Shown here: piece after piece, positions 50,885-60,250 of the stretch
How the letters are laid out: the number at the start of each line of letters is the position of its first letter
Position numbering within the stretch: the stretch's first letter is position 1
Origin: Acinetobacter sp. ANC 3832
GTDB taxonomy: Bacteria; Pseudomonadota; Gammaproteobacteria; Pseudomonadales; Moraxellaceae
NCBI RefSeq assembly: GCF_002135415.1
Contig: NZ_NEGJ01000007.1
Location: forward strand, 1 to 64,000
Direction: 5' to 3'
Length of the DNA: 64,000 nucleotides
Position numbers and translations under genes: made by a program
The notes under the pieces: model-generated
The model's input: the letters and a program-made list of their open reading frames with translations, nothing else
Told to the model about the DNA's origin: nothing
The model's database searches: none

Positions 50885-53416
50885 TTACTGATTCATTTCC
50901 CTCAAACTTTGCAAAGGCGGAATATCACATAAATAGCTCAAACGATAACGTCCAATCACAGCACAAAGAATAGTCATCAATATGGGTAAGATGATCCAAA
51001 TTTCCCAGTGTAGTTGCATCGCTAAATTCATTTTATAACTTGCAACCGCACTAATCACCTCTGCAAATAAACATGAAACTAAGCCTGCAATAAAACCAAT
51101 GAAACCAATTTCTAAACTCATCATATTCTTGAGTTGACGTTTTGAACTACCAAATGATCGTAATAAAGCGACTTCTCGTTTACGCTCATCCATCAATAAA
51201 TTAATACATGCGATCAACACCAAAAAACCTGAAAGACTCACCAATACAGCCAATACAGTAATAATTTGCACTAATACAGTCACTAGACGTTTAATTTCAT
51301 CCAAAATTAAGGTGACATCAACAAAAACTGTATTTGAAAATTGTTGAATCATGCCGACCAGTTTTGCTTTTTCTTGGGGTGGTACGTAAAAGCTTCCCAA
51401 ATAACTTCCTGCATTTTCATCCAATGTTTTTGGGCTAAAAATAAAGAAAAAATTCGGGCTAAAACTTTCCCACTCTACTGTTCGTAGATTAATGACTTTG
51501 GCTTGCAATTGCCCTTCTGGCAGACTAAATGTCAGTGTGTCCCCCAAATGAATATCTAACGCTTTTGCTAATTTGTCTTCTACAGAAACTTCACCTGCTT
51601 GAGTTAATTTTGCCTGACCTGAAACAATGACATTATCTTGTGGATATTGATCGGTCTGCGTTAAATTTAATTCACGACGCAGAGAGTTATTTTGCTCAAT
51701 TTGTTGTGCTGAAAATGCTTGGCCATTCTTAGCCAATAAACGCCCACGAATATTGGGATATAACGGTGTACTTTGCCAATGTAGTGTCTGTAATTGTGAC
51801 TTAAATTGTTCAACTTCAAACGGAGGCAAACCATAAACAAATTGATTCGGTGTACCTTCGGGCAATTGTTGTTGCCAACGCTCCAATAAATCGGTTCTTA
51901 ACACAGCAAGCACTGTAATTAAGCTCAAACCTAGGGCTAAAGCAGTAATTTGTAATGCGGTCTGTGATGGCGTCCGAATATAACTTGAAAGTTGATTTTT
52001 CAGTGCTTTTAGCAATTTCAAAATAAACCACACTAAGCCATATAACAAACCACTTAATACAATCACAGCACCAATAACCAGAGTGGTTAATTTAAGATTA
52101 GCAGTCAGCACTAAACTAAAAATCACTAAACTCAAGACACCTGTTCCAAACATCCATAATAATGAGCGTGCAGATTTTTCTTGCTGACGAATTACCCGAA
52201 TCGGTGGGGTATTTAGCAACTCCCATAAACTTGGTAGAACAAAACCAAATAGAACCACAGCACTGGTAAAAATTGCAATTGGTAATGGTCCTAAAAGCAT
52301 TTCAAAAATAGAAAACTGTAGTTCTAAATTAGGAATCAGCTGCAACATCAACTGCAATAACGCATAACCTAGACCTAAACCTAATGTGCTTCCGATTAGC
52401 ATAGAGATCAGGATAATCACCAAAAGTAAGGCAATATACGCTTGAAATATTTGTACTTTCTTTGCCCCCATACAACGCATCAGTGCAATATAATCCTGAT
52501 TTTGCTGTACATAACGCTGACTGGTCAGCGCAATCGCAATACCGCATAACAAAATCGTTAAAATATTTGCCAATTGTAGGAAAGTATCTAAATTTTCCAT
52601 AGGCTTCATTAAACGTGTATTTGCTTCGCTTGCATTGCTCAACTTCAAACTACTTGCAACTTGCAATGCTGCTTGATCATTTGATTCATTCGGCTGACTT
52701 TGCGTAGGAGATACAGATTGATTCTTTGCTTTTTCTACATCTTGAAATGTTTTAAATTTCTGTTCAAATTGATGAATATGTTGAGGATCACCTGCCATTA
52801 ACAAACGATAGTCGATTCGACTTCCGATCTGAATCGCGTTGGTTTGTGCAATATCTTGCTGTGAAATAATAACGGTAGGTGAAAATGCCGAGAAACCCAA
52901 TTCTTGATTTGAATCATGACCAATCACAGCGCTGACTTTGAACAAACCATCTGCAATTTTTAACGAATCACCCAGTTTTACTTTGAGTAAATCAATCGCA
53001 CGTTGACTCAGCCATACTTCCCCTTTTTGAATCGTTTTAGCTTGAGCCTGTCCAACTCCAGTAGTGACAGTCAGCTCTCCTCTTAATGGGAAATTTGTAT
53101 CGATTGCCTTAACATTCACCATCACAAACTGATCATGCGTAGAAGCCATAGAACCAAAAACGGTCACTTCTGATTGCTTTAAATTCAGCTCCTTTGCTTG
53201 TTGTTTCCAACTGTCGGTAATTGGAACATTATCACTGAGCACCAAATCTGCCGCTTGCATTTTAGCAGCTTGTAAAGCGACTGCTTGTTGAACCTGTTCA
53301 TTACTAAACTTGAGCGCAGTTGTCGCACTAATCGCTAAACTCAGTGCAACTATCAATAGATAAATACCCGTACTACCAAAACTTTGTTTGAGTAAAGGTC
53401 TAAATAAGGACATCAT
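50885..53416 (-). CDS. ybbP: ABC transporter permease, FtsX/MacB-type (YbbP-like)
   Basis: Inner membrane permease of 843 residues with the YbbP layout: transmembrane helix 1 (~15-35), a large periplasmic domain (~40-265), a block of TM helices (~280-470 including FtsX domain 1), a second periplasmic domain (~510-695) and FtsX domain 2 (~705-835). It pairs with the ATPase encoded immediately upstream, whose stop overlaps this start (ATGA). The neighbouring divergent tesA is the same arrangement as in E. coli (ybbP-ybbA-tesA). Substrates of YbbAP are thought to be lipophilic or involve TesA; not settled. Confidence 0.9.
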   Translation of the reverse strand: MMSLFRPLLKQSFGSTGIYLLIVALSLAISATTALKFSNEQVQQAVALQAAKMQAADLVLSDNVPITDSWKQQAKELNLKQSEVTVFGSMASTHDQFVMVNVKAIDTNFPLRGELTVTTGVGQAQAKTIQKGEVWLSQRAIDLLKVKLGDSLKIADGLFKVSAVIGHDSNQELGFSAFSPTVIISQQDIAQTNAIQIGSRIDYRLLMAGDPQHIHQFEQKFKTFQDVEKAKNQSVSPTQSQPNESNDQAALQVASSLKLSNASEANTRLMKPMENLDTFLQLANILTILLCGIAIALTSQRYVQQNQDYIALMRCMGAKKVQIFQAYIALLLVIILISMLIGSTLGLGLGYALLQLMLQLIPNLELQFSIFEMLLGPLPIAIFTSAVVLFGFVLPSLWELLNTPPIRVIRQQEKSARSLLWMFGTGVLSLVIFSLVLTANLKLTTLVIGAVIVLSGLLYGLVWFILKLLKALKNQLSSYIRTPSQTALQITALALGLSLITVLAVLRTDLLERWQQQLPEGTPNQFVYGLPPFEVEQFKSQLQTLHWQSTPLYPNIRGRLLAKNGQAFSAQQIEQNNSLRRELNLTQTDQYPQDNVIVSGQAKLTQAGEVSVEDKLAKALDIHLGDTLTFSLPEGQLQAKVINLRTVEWESFSPNFFFIFSPKTLDENAGSYLGSFYVPPQEKAKLVGMIQQFSNTVFVDVTLILDEIKRLVTVLVQIITVLAVLVSLSGFLVLIACINLLMDERKREVALLRSFGSSKRQLKNMMSLEIGFIGFIAGLVSCLFAEVISAVASYKMNLAMQLHWEIWIILPILMTILCAVIGRYRLSYLCDIPPLQSLREMNQ

Positions 53417-54156
53417 ATTGAAGCCTCATTTTGTGTTGAATGCTCAATGATTTGCCCATCTCTTAACTCAAAATGCCGTTGGCACTGTGCAGCAAGTTGT
53501 AAATCATGGGTCACTAAAACTAAGGTTGTGCCCAATTCCTTATTGAGTTGAAAAAGCAATTGCTCAATATCTTCGGCTGTGTGCCCATCTAAATTTCCAG
53601 TTGGTTCATCTGCAAATACAATTTTAGGTTCTGTAATCAGTGCTCGCGCGATTGCCACGCGCTGTTGCTCTCCTCCTGACAATACTTTAGGCGTTTGACT
53701 ACTTTGACGCTCTAGACCGACTTTTTGTAACAGGTTCAATGCTCTTTTTTCAGCATCGGCATAATTAAAATGTGCTTGAATTCTTAAAGGGAGCATCACA
53801 TTTTCAAGTGCACTGAGGTGTGGCAATAATTGAAAAGACTGAAAGACAAATCCGATATGTTGTAATCGTACTAAAGCCCGTTGTTCTTCATTTAGCTCAT
53901 GTACCGCTTGACCACAAACATAAAGTTGCCCAGCAGAGGCTTCATCTAAAGTGGCGAGAATACCCAATAAGGTTGATTTTCCAGAACCAGATCGCCCTGT
54001 AATTGCAACTTGTTCCCCTGCGTAAATCTGTAAATTTAAATCTGCAAAAATCGTTAAAGCTTTATTGTTTAATTGAATGCTTTGTGTAAGTTGCTGTGCA
54101 GAAATAATCGCTTGTGGCATGATGGAAGATGTTGAATCCTGTTGAATCTTGGACAT
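53413..54156 (-). CDS. ybbA: ABC transporter ATP-binding protein (LolD/MacB-type, YbbA-like)
   Basis: ATPase of 247 residues, a MacB/LolD-like subunit. Walker A GRSGSGKSTLLGIL (~55-68), Q-loop FVFQSFQLLPHL (~102-113), ABC signature LSGGEQQRVAIARAL (~155-169), Walker B KIVFADEPTGNLD (~174-186) and H-loop LVTHD (~209-213) are all present. The upstream in-frame extension to 54204 is not conserved; ATG at 54156 (MSKIQQDSTSS) is a better start, although the RBS is weak. It is translationally coupled to the permease gene and divergent from tesA. Confidence 0.93.
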   Translation of the reverse strand: MSKIQQDSTSSIMPQAIISAQQLTQSIQLNNKALTIFADLNLQIYAGEQVAITGRSGSGKSTLLGILATLDEASAGQLYVCGQAVHELNEEQRALVRLQHIGFVFQSFQLLPHLSALENVMLPLRIQAHFNYADAEKRALNLLQKVGLERQSSQTPKVLSGGEQQRVAIARALITEPKIVFADEPTGNLDGHTAEDIEQLLFQLNKELGTTLVLVTHDLQLAAQCQRHFELRDGQIIEHSTQNEASI

Positions 54157-54203
54157 AAAAGACACTCTATATGCATACTGAAAAAATATTGAAATTAACC
54201 GCA

Positions 54204-54818
54204 ATGAAAAAAATGGCTCAGTGTCTAATATTTAGCACGTTCTACCTTGTTTCTGCGAGTAGTTTTGCGAAAACAATTATGATTTTAGGTGACAGTATTA
54301 GTGCAGGTTATGGCATTGAATCACCACAACAGGCTTGGGTGAACTTATTACAACAGCGCTTAAATCAGCAATATCCAAAACAACATAAGGTTGTGAATGC
54401 CAGCGTGAGTGGTGAAACAACGAGTGGGGCTTTGGCTCGTTTACCTAAATTATTACAAATCCATCAACCCAATATTGTCGTGATTGAATTAGGTGGAAAT
54501 GATGGTTTGCGAGGTCAACCACCACAAATGATTCAAAAAAACTTGGCACAAATGATTCAACAAAGCCAAAAAGCCAAAGCAACAGTACTGGTTTTTGGGA
54601 TGAAAATTCCACCGAACTATGGAACTGCTTATAGTCAAGCATTTGAAAATAACTATAAAATGGTGAGTCAGCAATATAAAGTGAAACTACTTCCCTTTTT
54701 TATGCAGGGCATTGCAGGAAATAAAGCACTCATGCAAAAAGACTTGATTCATCCCAATGCAACGGCTCAAAAAATATTATTGGATAATGCTTACCCATAT
54801 ATTAAAGGCGCTTTATAA
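54204..54818 (+). CDS. tesA: Multifunctional acyl-CoA thioesterase/protease/lysophospholipase (SGNH arylesterase)
   Basis: Periplasmic SGNH hydrolase, 204 residues, with a signal peptide of about 22 residues from the ATG at 54204 (MKKMAQCLIFS...SSFA). Block I ILGDSISAGYG (Ser), block II ASVSGETTSGAL, block III VIELGGNDGLRG and block V DLIHPNATAQK (Asp and His) are present. An ATG 33 bases upstream is in frame and gives a longer n-region; I prefer 54204. The gene is divergent from and adjacent to ybbAP, as in E. coli. Its stop codon lies in the centre of a perfect 30-base palindrome. Confidence 0.92.
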   Translation: MKKMAQCLIFSTFYLVSASSFAKTIMILGDSISAGYGIESPQQAWVNLLQQRLNQQYPKQHKVVNASVSGETTSGALARLPKLLQIHQPNIVVIELGGNDGLRGQPPQMIQKNLAQMIQQSQKAKATVLVFGMKIPPNYGTAYSQAFENNYKMVSQQYKVKLLPFFMQGIAGNKALMQKDLIHPNATAQKILLDNAYPYIKGAL

Positions 54819-54830
54819 AGCGCCTTTAAT
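54801..54830. terminator. Perfect 30-bp palindrome containing the tesA stop codon
   Basis: ATTAAAGGCGCTTTA (54801-54815) is followed directly by its exact reverse complement TAAAGCGCCTTTAAT (54816-54830), with the stop TAA at 54816-54818. It is a likely terminator (hairpin with GGCGC core). The trailing T run is short. Confidence 0.75.
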
Positions 54831-54894
54831 AGGTTTTAAATCGTTTAAATTGATTTAGACTCTTTTAAATTTTTTAATAAATTCAATGCTTTGA

Positions 54895-55521
54895 TCAAAA
54901 ATCAAAAAATGTCACTTCGCCTGTTTCTAAAGAATATTCTGCGCCAACGACTTTCAATTTGCCTTGTGCAATTAAGTTTTCAAGTACTGCCGAACCATGA
55001 CGTAACTGATTCACAGAAGCAAATACGTTTGAACGTACTGCATGCACTGAAAGCTTTTCTAAATCATCCTTAAGCTCTGTTTGCATTAAAATTTCAACAG
55101 AAGGACGAACCCGATTCACAATTGACATTAAATTTGCAGAGGGTTTTTGCTCAGGGTTACGTAATGCCTCAATTGTTGAGTGAATTGCTCCACAATGCGT
55201 ATGACCTAAAACAATCACCAATGGACATTCAAAACTACCAGCTGCAAATTCCACGCTTCCGACTTGTGACGGTGCAACAATATTGCCTGCAACACGAATC
55301 ACAAATAAATCCCCTAAACCTTGGTCAAAGACCATTTCAGCAGGAACACGTGAATCTGAACAACCTAAAACAATAGCAAATGGATCTTGATGCTCTGCCA
55401 TTTCTGCACGTTGTTGATGCGTTAAAAGCTTAGTATGATTGGTTTCACCATGTACAAAACGTTGGTTACCCTTTTTTAAACGATCTAAAGCTTCTTCTGC
55501 GGTTAACATGCTCATATCCAT
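54895..55521 (-). CDS. can: Beta-class carbonic anhydrase
   Basis: Cytoplasmic zinc carbonic anhydrase of 208 residues. Zinc ligands and the Asp/Arg dyad are visible in GCSDSRVPAE (Cys and the Asp-Arg pair, ~52-61) and HTHCGAIH (His and Cys, ~107-114). The start is uncertain: the ATG at 55521 (MDMSMLTAEEALDRL) and two ATGs just downstream are possible and none has a strong RBS; an upstream extension to 55569 is unlikely. It provides bicarbonate for carboxylases. A periplasmic alpha-class enzyme is encoded at 25984. Confidence 0.92.
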   Translation of the reverse strand: MDMSMLTAEEALDRLKKGNQRFVHGETNHTKLLTHQQRAEMAEHQDPFAIVLGCSDSRVPAEMVFDQGLGDLFVIRVAGNIVAPSQVGSVEFAAGSFECPLVIVLGHTHCGAIHSTIEALRNPEQKPSANLMSIVNRVRPSVEILMQTELKDDLEKLSVHAVRSNVFASVNQLRHGSAVLENLIAQGKLKVVGAEYSLETGEVTFFDF

Positions 55522-55832
55522 TTGGCTGGAGAATATAGATATTTTAATCTCCCTGCTTTTGAATGTCACTGACCAAAAACAAACTCTGTTACAATTTTTG
55601 TTATTGCTTAGCCTTTACGGCATGTAAAAGCAGATTGATATATATGAATGATTGTATTTATTGATATTAATAAATACTTTGATGTTTTTAATGCTTTATT
55701 TATACTTTTAAAATAATCAAAATTGACAATAAAACATTCAATTATATAAAAAATGCAAGTCCGAACAAAATCAAATCAGGAATAATCTTTTGCCTTTTAT
55801 ATAATGGCTGACCGTTTTAAGGAAGATGTTGC
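55522..55832. other. Divergent intergenic region, no gene seen
   Basis: About 310 AT-rich bases between the carbonic anhydrase (minus) and the alpha/beta hydrolase (plus). No palindrome or RNA gene stood out. Confidence 0.35.
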
Positions 55833-56867
55833 ATGACACCACTGCTCAAAAGAAAATTTCTTCAAGTTTTAATGACTATCGCCCTTAGCATATCGACATC
55901 AGGTACCTTACTTTTTAGCACGACCAGTCAGGCGGCGACAGGAACAATAGAAACTGCTGATTATTCTAAAATATTACAAGAAGAACGAGCATGGGCAGGT
56001 CTAAGCACTAAAACATTAAGAGTTGGAGATGTTGTTTGGTCTTATAGTGAAGGTGGCCAAGCCAATAAACCCACCATCTTATTAATTCATGGTTTAGCCA
56101 GTAGCCGTGATTCATGGAATCAGGTTGCGAGATCACTTACCCCTTATTATCATGTGATTATTCCTGATTTACCTTCGACGGGAAGTACTCAAGTTCCAGC
56201 TAATTTTGACCTTTCAGTGCCGAATGTGACGGAACAATTGCGCCGTTTTGTTGAAGCAGCACATATTCAAAATAATTTAAATATTGCAGGTCATTCATTG
56301 GGCGGTTCAATTGCAATGTTTTATGCATCACAATACCCTTTTGATACTCAAAGTTTAGCACTCATCAGCACAGGTGGACTTTTCCAAAGTAATAATACCA
56401 ATTACTTAAAAAATCCTGTTTATCTGAAACAACTGATTGTTTCACAAGCGGGTGACTTAGATTTCGTTTATCGAAAAGTCATGTATAACCCACCGTTTAT
56501 TCCAAGCATTATAAAAAAAGAACAAGAAAGGCTTTTAATTTCTCAAGCTCAAGAAACATCTAAGATTATCAATCAATTAAATGAGCTAAATAAGCTTTAT
56601 ACGCCGCAATCTTTTGCTAAAATGATTCGTAATATTGAAGCACCGACTTTAATTATTTGGGGTAAGCAAGATCAGATTGTGAACGTTGAAGTTGCACAAG
56701 AGTTAAAATCGACTTTAAAACATGCTGAAACACCTGTTATTTTGAATAATGTGGGTCATGTACCTATTTTAGAAGCGCCTGAACGTGTGGTTGAAAGTTA
56801 CTTAGCATTTTTAAATCAAACTCAACTTCAAAAAAACTCGCTATCTGATCAGAAAAGCAATAAATAG
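55833..56867 (+). CDS. Secreted or membrane-anchored alpha/beta hydrolase (lipase/esterase-like)
   Basis: Alpha/beta-hydrolase of 344 residues. N-terminal hydrophobic signal sequence (~10-34, SGTLLFSTTSQAA) predicts export. The oxyanion segment LLIHGLASSRDSWNQVA (~78-94), the nucleophile elbow AGHSLGGSIAMFYA (~150-163), an acid near IIWGKQDQIVNVE (~275) and the catalytic His in NNVGHVPILEAPERV (~308) complete the triad. It resembles lipases and epoxide-hydrolase-like proteins; no substrate is assigned. AAGGA lies about 9 bases before the ATG. The next gene follows by 11 bases and is likely co-translated. Confidence 0.87.
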   Translation: MTPLLKRKFLQVLMTIALSISTSGTLLFSTTSQAATGTIETADYSKILQEERAWAGLSTKTLRVGDVVWSYSEGGQANKPTILLIHGLASSRDSWNQVARSLTPYYHVIIPDLPSTGSTQVPANFDLSVPNVTEQLRRFVEAAHIQNNLNIAGHSLGGSIAMFYASQYPFDTQSLALISTGGLFQSNNTNYLKNPVYLKQLIVSQAGDLDFVYRKVMYNPPFIPSIIKKEQERLLISQAQETSKIINQLNELNKLYTPQSFAKMIRNIEAPTLIIWGKQDQIVNVEVAQELKSTLKHAETPVILNNVGHVPILEAPERVVESYLAFLNQTQLQKNSLSDQKSNK

Positions 56868-56878
56868 AGAAATTGATT

Positions 56879-57892
56879 ATGAGCATGCCATATATAGAAC
56901 AGCTGATTGAAGCTCATTTAGAGTTTTTAGATGAAGAGTTTTCTCAATCTAAAACCATTCAAACTGAATTTTTGCAGTTTTATCATTGGTTCAGAAAACA
57001 AAGTTTGCAAGATATTTGGAGTTTTGAGCAAATCAATCATTTGATTCAAAAGCAAAGTTTAGCAACACCTGCAAGCCATTTTTTGATTGAGCAAATTGCT
57101 GAACATATTCGTTTTGCACTGATTCACCCTGTTAATGATGATACGAAAATTGAAGATATTATTCCTGTTACCACTATTGATAAAATTGCATTATACGTAG
57201 CGAGTAAAAGTGCTCATCGCCAAGCTTTAATTAAACAAATTGTAAATAATCCTTCTTTTTCAACAATGCTGACGCAACTGATTCATCATTCTATTCAAGA
57301 TTATATTGATAACTCTGTGATGAATAAAAAAGTGCTTGGCGTCGGACGCTTTATGAAAATGGGGAAATCTGTTTTAGAATCCGTTACAGATACTAATCTT
57401 GATGATACCGTCAAACACTATTTACAGAAAAATATCATTAAAATTAGTCAATTAAGTGAACAAGTTTTAAACCAGCAGTTTGATGATAATAAGCTCTACC
57501 ACTTTCAAGCCAATTTATGGCATAAAATTAAGAAAGTGCCACTTTCAACCTTACGTAATTATGTCGAAGTAAAAGATTTACCTAAAACTGTCGGCTTAGG
57601 TCATGAGGTTTGGGAGCATCTTCGTCAAACTGATTATTTAAAAAAACAAGTACATGACGGCGTATATGCTTGGTACGTTCGTAATCAAGAACGTAATTTT
57701 GATTTACTCTTACGTGATTTAAATATTGATGAGACATTGGTTCAAAATGAGTTACAGGCACTACTTGAGCCAGTCATTAAAAATATGCTCTCTTCTCAAC
57801 ATTTAAAAACTAGAGCTCGCTATTATTTAGAAAAATTCTATTATTCTGAAAAAGCTCAAGCTGTGTTTACGCAAATAGAAAAAGGCGTTTAA
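56879..57892 (+). CDS. Unknown helical protein, partner of the hydrolase
   Basis: I do not recognise this 337-residue protein. It has no signal peptide or transmembrane helix and is rich in Ile, Leu, His, Gln and charged residues, predicted mostly alpha-helical. It starts with MSMPYIEQLIEAHLEF; alternative starts at 56873 (TTG) and 56885 exist. Being 11 bases after the hydrolase gene, it may chaperone or regulate it. It lacks the N-terminal membrane anchor and the FDY-type motif of lipase foldases (Lif). Its stop codon is inside a terminator hairpin (57881-57905). Confidence 0.7.
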   Translation: MSMPYIEQLIEAHLEFLDEEFSQSKTIQTEFLQFYHWFRKQSLQDIWSFEQINHLIQKQSLATPASHFLIEQIAEHIRFALIHPVNDDTKIEDIIPVTTIDKIALYVASKSAHRQALIKQIVNNPSFSTMLTQLIHHSIQDYIDNSVMNKKVLGVGRFMKMGKSVLESVTDTNLDDTVKHYLQKNIIKISQLSEQVLNQQFDDNKLYHFQANLWHKIKKVPLSTLRNYVEVKDLPKTVGLGHEVWEHLRQTDYLKKQVHDGVYAWYVRNQERNFDLLLRDLNIDETLVQNELQALLEPVIKNMLSSQHLKTRARYYLEKFYYSEKAQAVFTQIEKGV

Positions 57893-57905
57893 AGCGCCTT
57901 TCTTT
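57881..57905. terminator. Hairpin terminator containing the stop codon
   Basis: AAAGGCG (57881-57887) and CGCCTTT (57895-57901) with the stop TAA (57890-57892) in the loop, followed by CTTTAG. It is convergent between the plus-strand unknown gene and the minus-strand TonB receptor gene. Confidence 0.75.
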
Positions 57906-57940
57906 AGTATTAAAAGTAACAATACATTTAATTTCTAAAA

Positions 57941-60109
57941 TTAAAACTTATACGTCATTCCCACAAATGCAGCTTGCCCTTCTAAATAATAACTTGAAGT
58001 GCTTCTTGCCAATTTTTTATTCAATATATTATTAATACCAGCACGTACCACCATAGATTCATTAATATTATAGTTGGTTGCAATACCAAAAATTGTATGC
58101 GCTTTCTGCAAAGTTGTATCTTTTGTGACGTCAGTTGTGAATTGTTTTCCAGTATATTCAGCCAATAAATTGATCGCCCATGGCTCTGAGATTTGAAAAT
58201 TTAGTGACGATGTCGCAGTTAACTCAGGTGTATTAATTAATGCCGCACCAGTGTCTAAGTTTTTAGCTTCTAAGAAATAAGTCGCTGTATTTGTCCATGT
58301 TAAACGCTCATGTAGTGGCAAAGTAGCACTAAACTCTAGACCTTCTGTTCTCGCTTTTTGAACATTCTGTAATTGAGTCCACCACACACCATTAAATTGA
58401 CCAAGTGCATAATAATCAATTTTATTTTCAAAATCAGTATAGAAGTAAGTTAGATTAATATTAGTATCATAACCTGTATAAGTTACACCTATTTCATAAT
58501 TGGTCGTTTCTTCAGGCTTTAAATTAGCATTACCTGCCATGTAACATGAACCAGTCGTATAAGTATTTTTAGAACCATCTTTAGGATCTATCCAAACTTT
58601 TCCTTTTAAGCTATTACAACCATTACCACCAGACTGAGTTGCTGCTCCTGCTGTACTTTCTTTAATTGTTGGTGCACGAAAACCACTTGCTATACCACCT
58701 TTAATCGCCCAATCATCCGATGGTAAATAAACTAAATAAGCACGTGGACTATTGTGATCACCAAATTTATCATCATGATCAAATCTATTTCCTAATGTAA
58801 GTTTAACTTTTTCAGTTAACTCTAAAGTATCTTCAAGGAAAAGTGCCCAAGTAGAACCATCCAACTTTGAAGTACCTGTATAATTAGAACCGTCATAACT
58901 CGGTACTAAATTACCATTAGCATCTTTAATTGGTGTTCCAATAGTATTCGTATTATTCAGTTCTGAACGGCGCCATTGACCACCAAAACTTAATTGATTT
59001 GGAATCCATAATTTAAATGGAATACTCACTTGTCCTTCAACAACACTTTCATTTGACTCTGCTGTCAAACCTTCTCCTGACTGGTCATAGTCATTATAAT
59101 ATGCTGATAATTTTGAGTTAATGTCCTTACCCCAATTTCCATCCCAAGAAGCAGTATAACCATGTGTTTCTAATTTATCTGAACCCCAGTTTAATGATGT
59201 ATTTGTTCCTGTTGTTGCCCCTGTACCCGCATTTATCGTTGTAATACCTTCCGCTTTTAAATTTTTTTCAACACCATAACGTGCCTCTAAGGATAAATCA
59301 TGCTGATCATTTAGTTTGAAATTTACTTGTGTGCCAAAATTACTGTTCACATAACCTGATGCACCATTAACCTGATTCAAATCAGCATCACCACCGCGCG
59401 GTGGTGAAAAGACCGTATAATTTCGATCAGCTTCACGCCTAATCTGGCTAGCATTTAATCTTAAACCTACATTGTCACTTATAGGTCCGCTAATCATTGC
59501 ACCTATTTGAAATGTCCTCCCTCGATCACCCGAAGTCGTGGGCTGAGTATAATTATATGTTGCACTCCCGCCCCAATGATCTGGAATTTTCTTTGTAATA
59601 ATATTAATTACTCCCCCCATAGCATCTGAACCGTAGAGCGATGACATTGGACCTCTAACGACTTCAATACGTTCAATCATATCTGGAGTAATCCAATTTA
59701 AATCTTGACGGCCTAAATCTGGTCGATAATTTGTATCTCGTGATGAACCTATGCGTTTTCCGTCAATTAAAATAAGCGTGTAATTGTCAGGTAAACCACG
59801 CAATTTTATTTTAGACCCATCACCATTGGTGCTTAAACCGCCTGTGACTCCTGGGATTCTTTTTAATAGATCAGCCAAACTAGCAACGGGTCTTTTCTCT
59901 ATTTCTTCTGCAGTAATTACAGAAATAGAAGCTGGTGCTTCTCTTACATCCACAGCTTGACTACTTGCAGTTACAACAAGCGTATCCAATTTAGTTGGTG
60001 TGGTTGTAAATGGCTGCATATCAGTAGAAATACTGGTTGATGCAGCATGCCCCAACATGCTTACAAAAATTGTAGATGCTAATAATGATTTAGAAAAATG
60101 ATGTTTCAT
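57941..60109 (-). CDS. TonB-dependent siderophore receptor (CirA/FepA-like)
   Basis: Outer membrane receptor of 722 residues. Signal peptide (~1-22, ending HAA), a TonB box-like stretch LDTLVVTAS (~42-50), plug domain (~60-165, with LKRIPGVTGGLS, IKLRGLPDNYTLILIDGKRI and YGSDAMGGVINIITKK), and a 22-strand barrel ending in phenylalanine (GMTYKF). A likely surface loop holds a cysteine pair (GNGCNSLKG ... GSCYMAGN), also seen in the other receptor. The ligand is not predictable; catecholate siderophores are common for this group. A Fur-box-like site lies 74 bases upstream. Confidence 0.9.
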   Translation of the reverse strand: MKHHFSKSLLASTIFVSMLGHAASTSISTDMQPFTTTPTKLDTLVVTASSQAVDVREAPASISVITAEEIEKRPVASLADLLKRIPGVTGGLSTNGDGSKIKLRGLPDNYTLILIDGKRIGSSRDTNYRPDLGRQDLNWITPDMIERIEVVRGPMSSLYGSDAMGGVINIITKKIPDHWGGSATYNYTQPTTSGDRGRTFQIGAMISGPISDNVGLRLNASQIRREADRNYTVFSPPRGGDADLNQVNGASGYVNSNFGTQVNFKLNDQHDLSLEARYGVEKNLKAEGITTINAGTGATTGTNTSLNWGSDKLETHGYTASWDGNWGKDINSKLSAYYNDYDQSGEGLTAESNESVVEGQVSIPFKLWIPNQLSFGGQWRRSELNNTNTIGTPIKDANGNLVPSYDGSNYTGTSKLDGSTWALFLEDTLELTEKVKLTLGNRFDHDDKFGDHNSPRAYLVYLPSDDWAIKGGIASGFRAPTIKESTAGAATQSGGNGCNSLKGKVWIDPKDGSKNTYTTGSCYMAGNANLKPEETTNYEIGVTYTGYDTNINLTYFYTDFENKIDYYALGQFNGVWWTQLQNVQKARTEGLEFSATLPLHERLTWTNTATYFLEAKNLDTGAALINTPELTATSSLNFQISEPWAINLLAEYTGKQFTTDVTKDTTLQKAHTIFGIATNYNINESMVVRAGINNILNKKLARSTSSYYLEGQAAFVGMTYKF

Positions 60110-60182
60110 TATCTTAGTGCCTAAATTATGAATGAATTATGAAGATTTTCGAACAAGATCTTACATAAAACCCCCACTTAAT

Positions 60183-60201
60183 GCAAATGATTATCATTAT
60201 G
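60183..60201. promoter_or_regulatory. Fur box-like site upstream of the TonB receptor gene
   Basis: A 19-base site starting GCAAATGATTATCATTATG matches 15 of 19 positions of the consensus GATAATGATAATCATTATC. It lies upstream of the 57941-60109 receptor gene on its start side. Fur with Fe(II) would repress the gene under iron-rich conditions. Confidence 0.7.
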
Positions 60202-60207
60202 TTTAAC

Positions 60208-60231
60208 AAAAAAGGCGCTTAATGCGCCTTT
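60208..60231 (-). terminator. Terminator of the FepA-like receptor gene
   Basis: AAAGGCGC (60211-60218), five-base loop, GCGCCTTT (60224-60231), with a T run on the minus strand. Fourth copy of the GGCGC-core hairpin family. Confidence 0.85.
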
Positions 60232-60250
60232 CTTTTATCTTAACTATGTA

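Noticed and set aside
56879..57892. Lipase-specific foldase (Lif) next to a secreted hydrolase
   Set aside because: Size and position fit, but the N-terminal membrane anchor and the conserved Lif motif are absent, so I left it as unknown.
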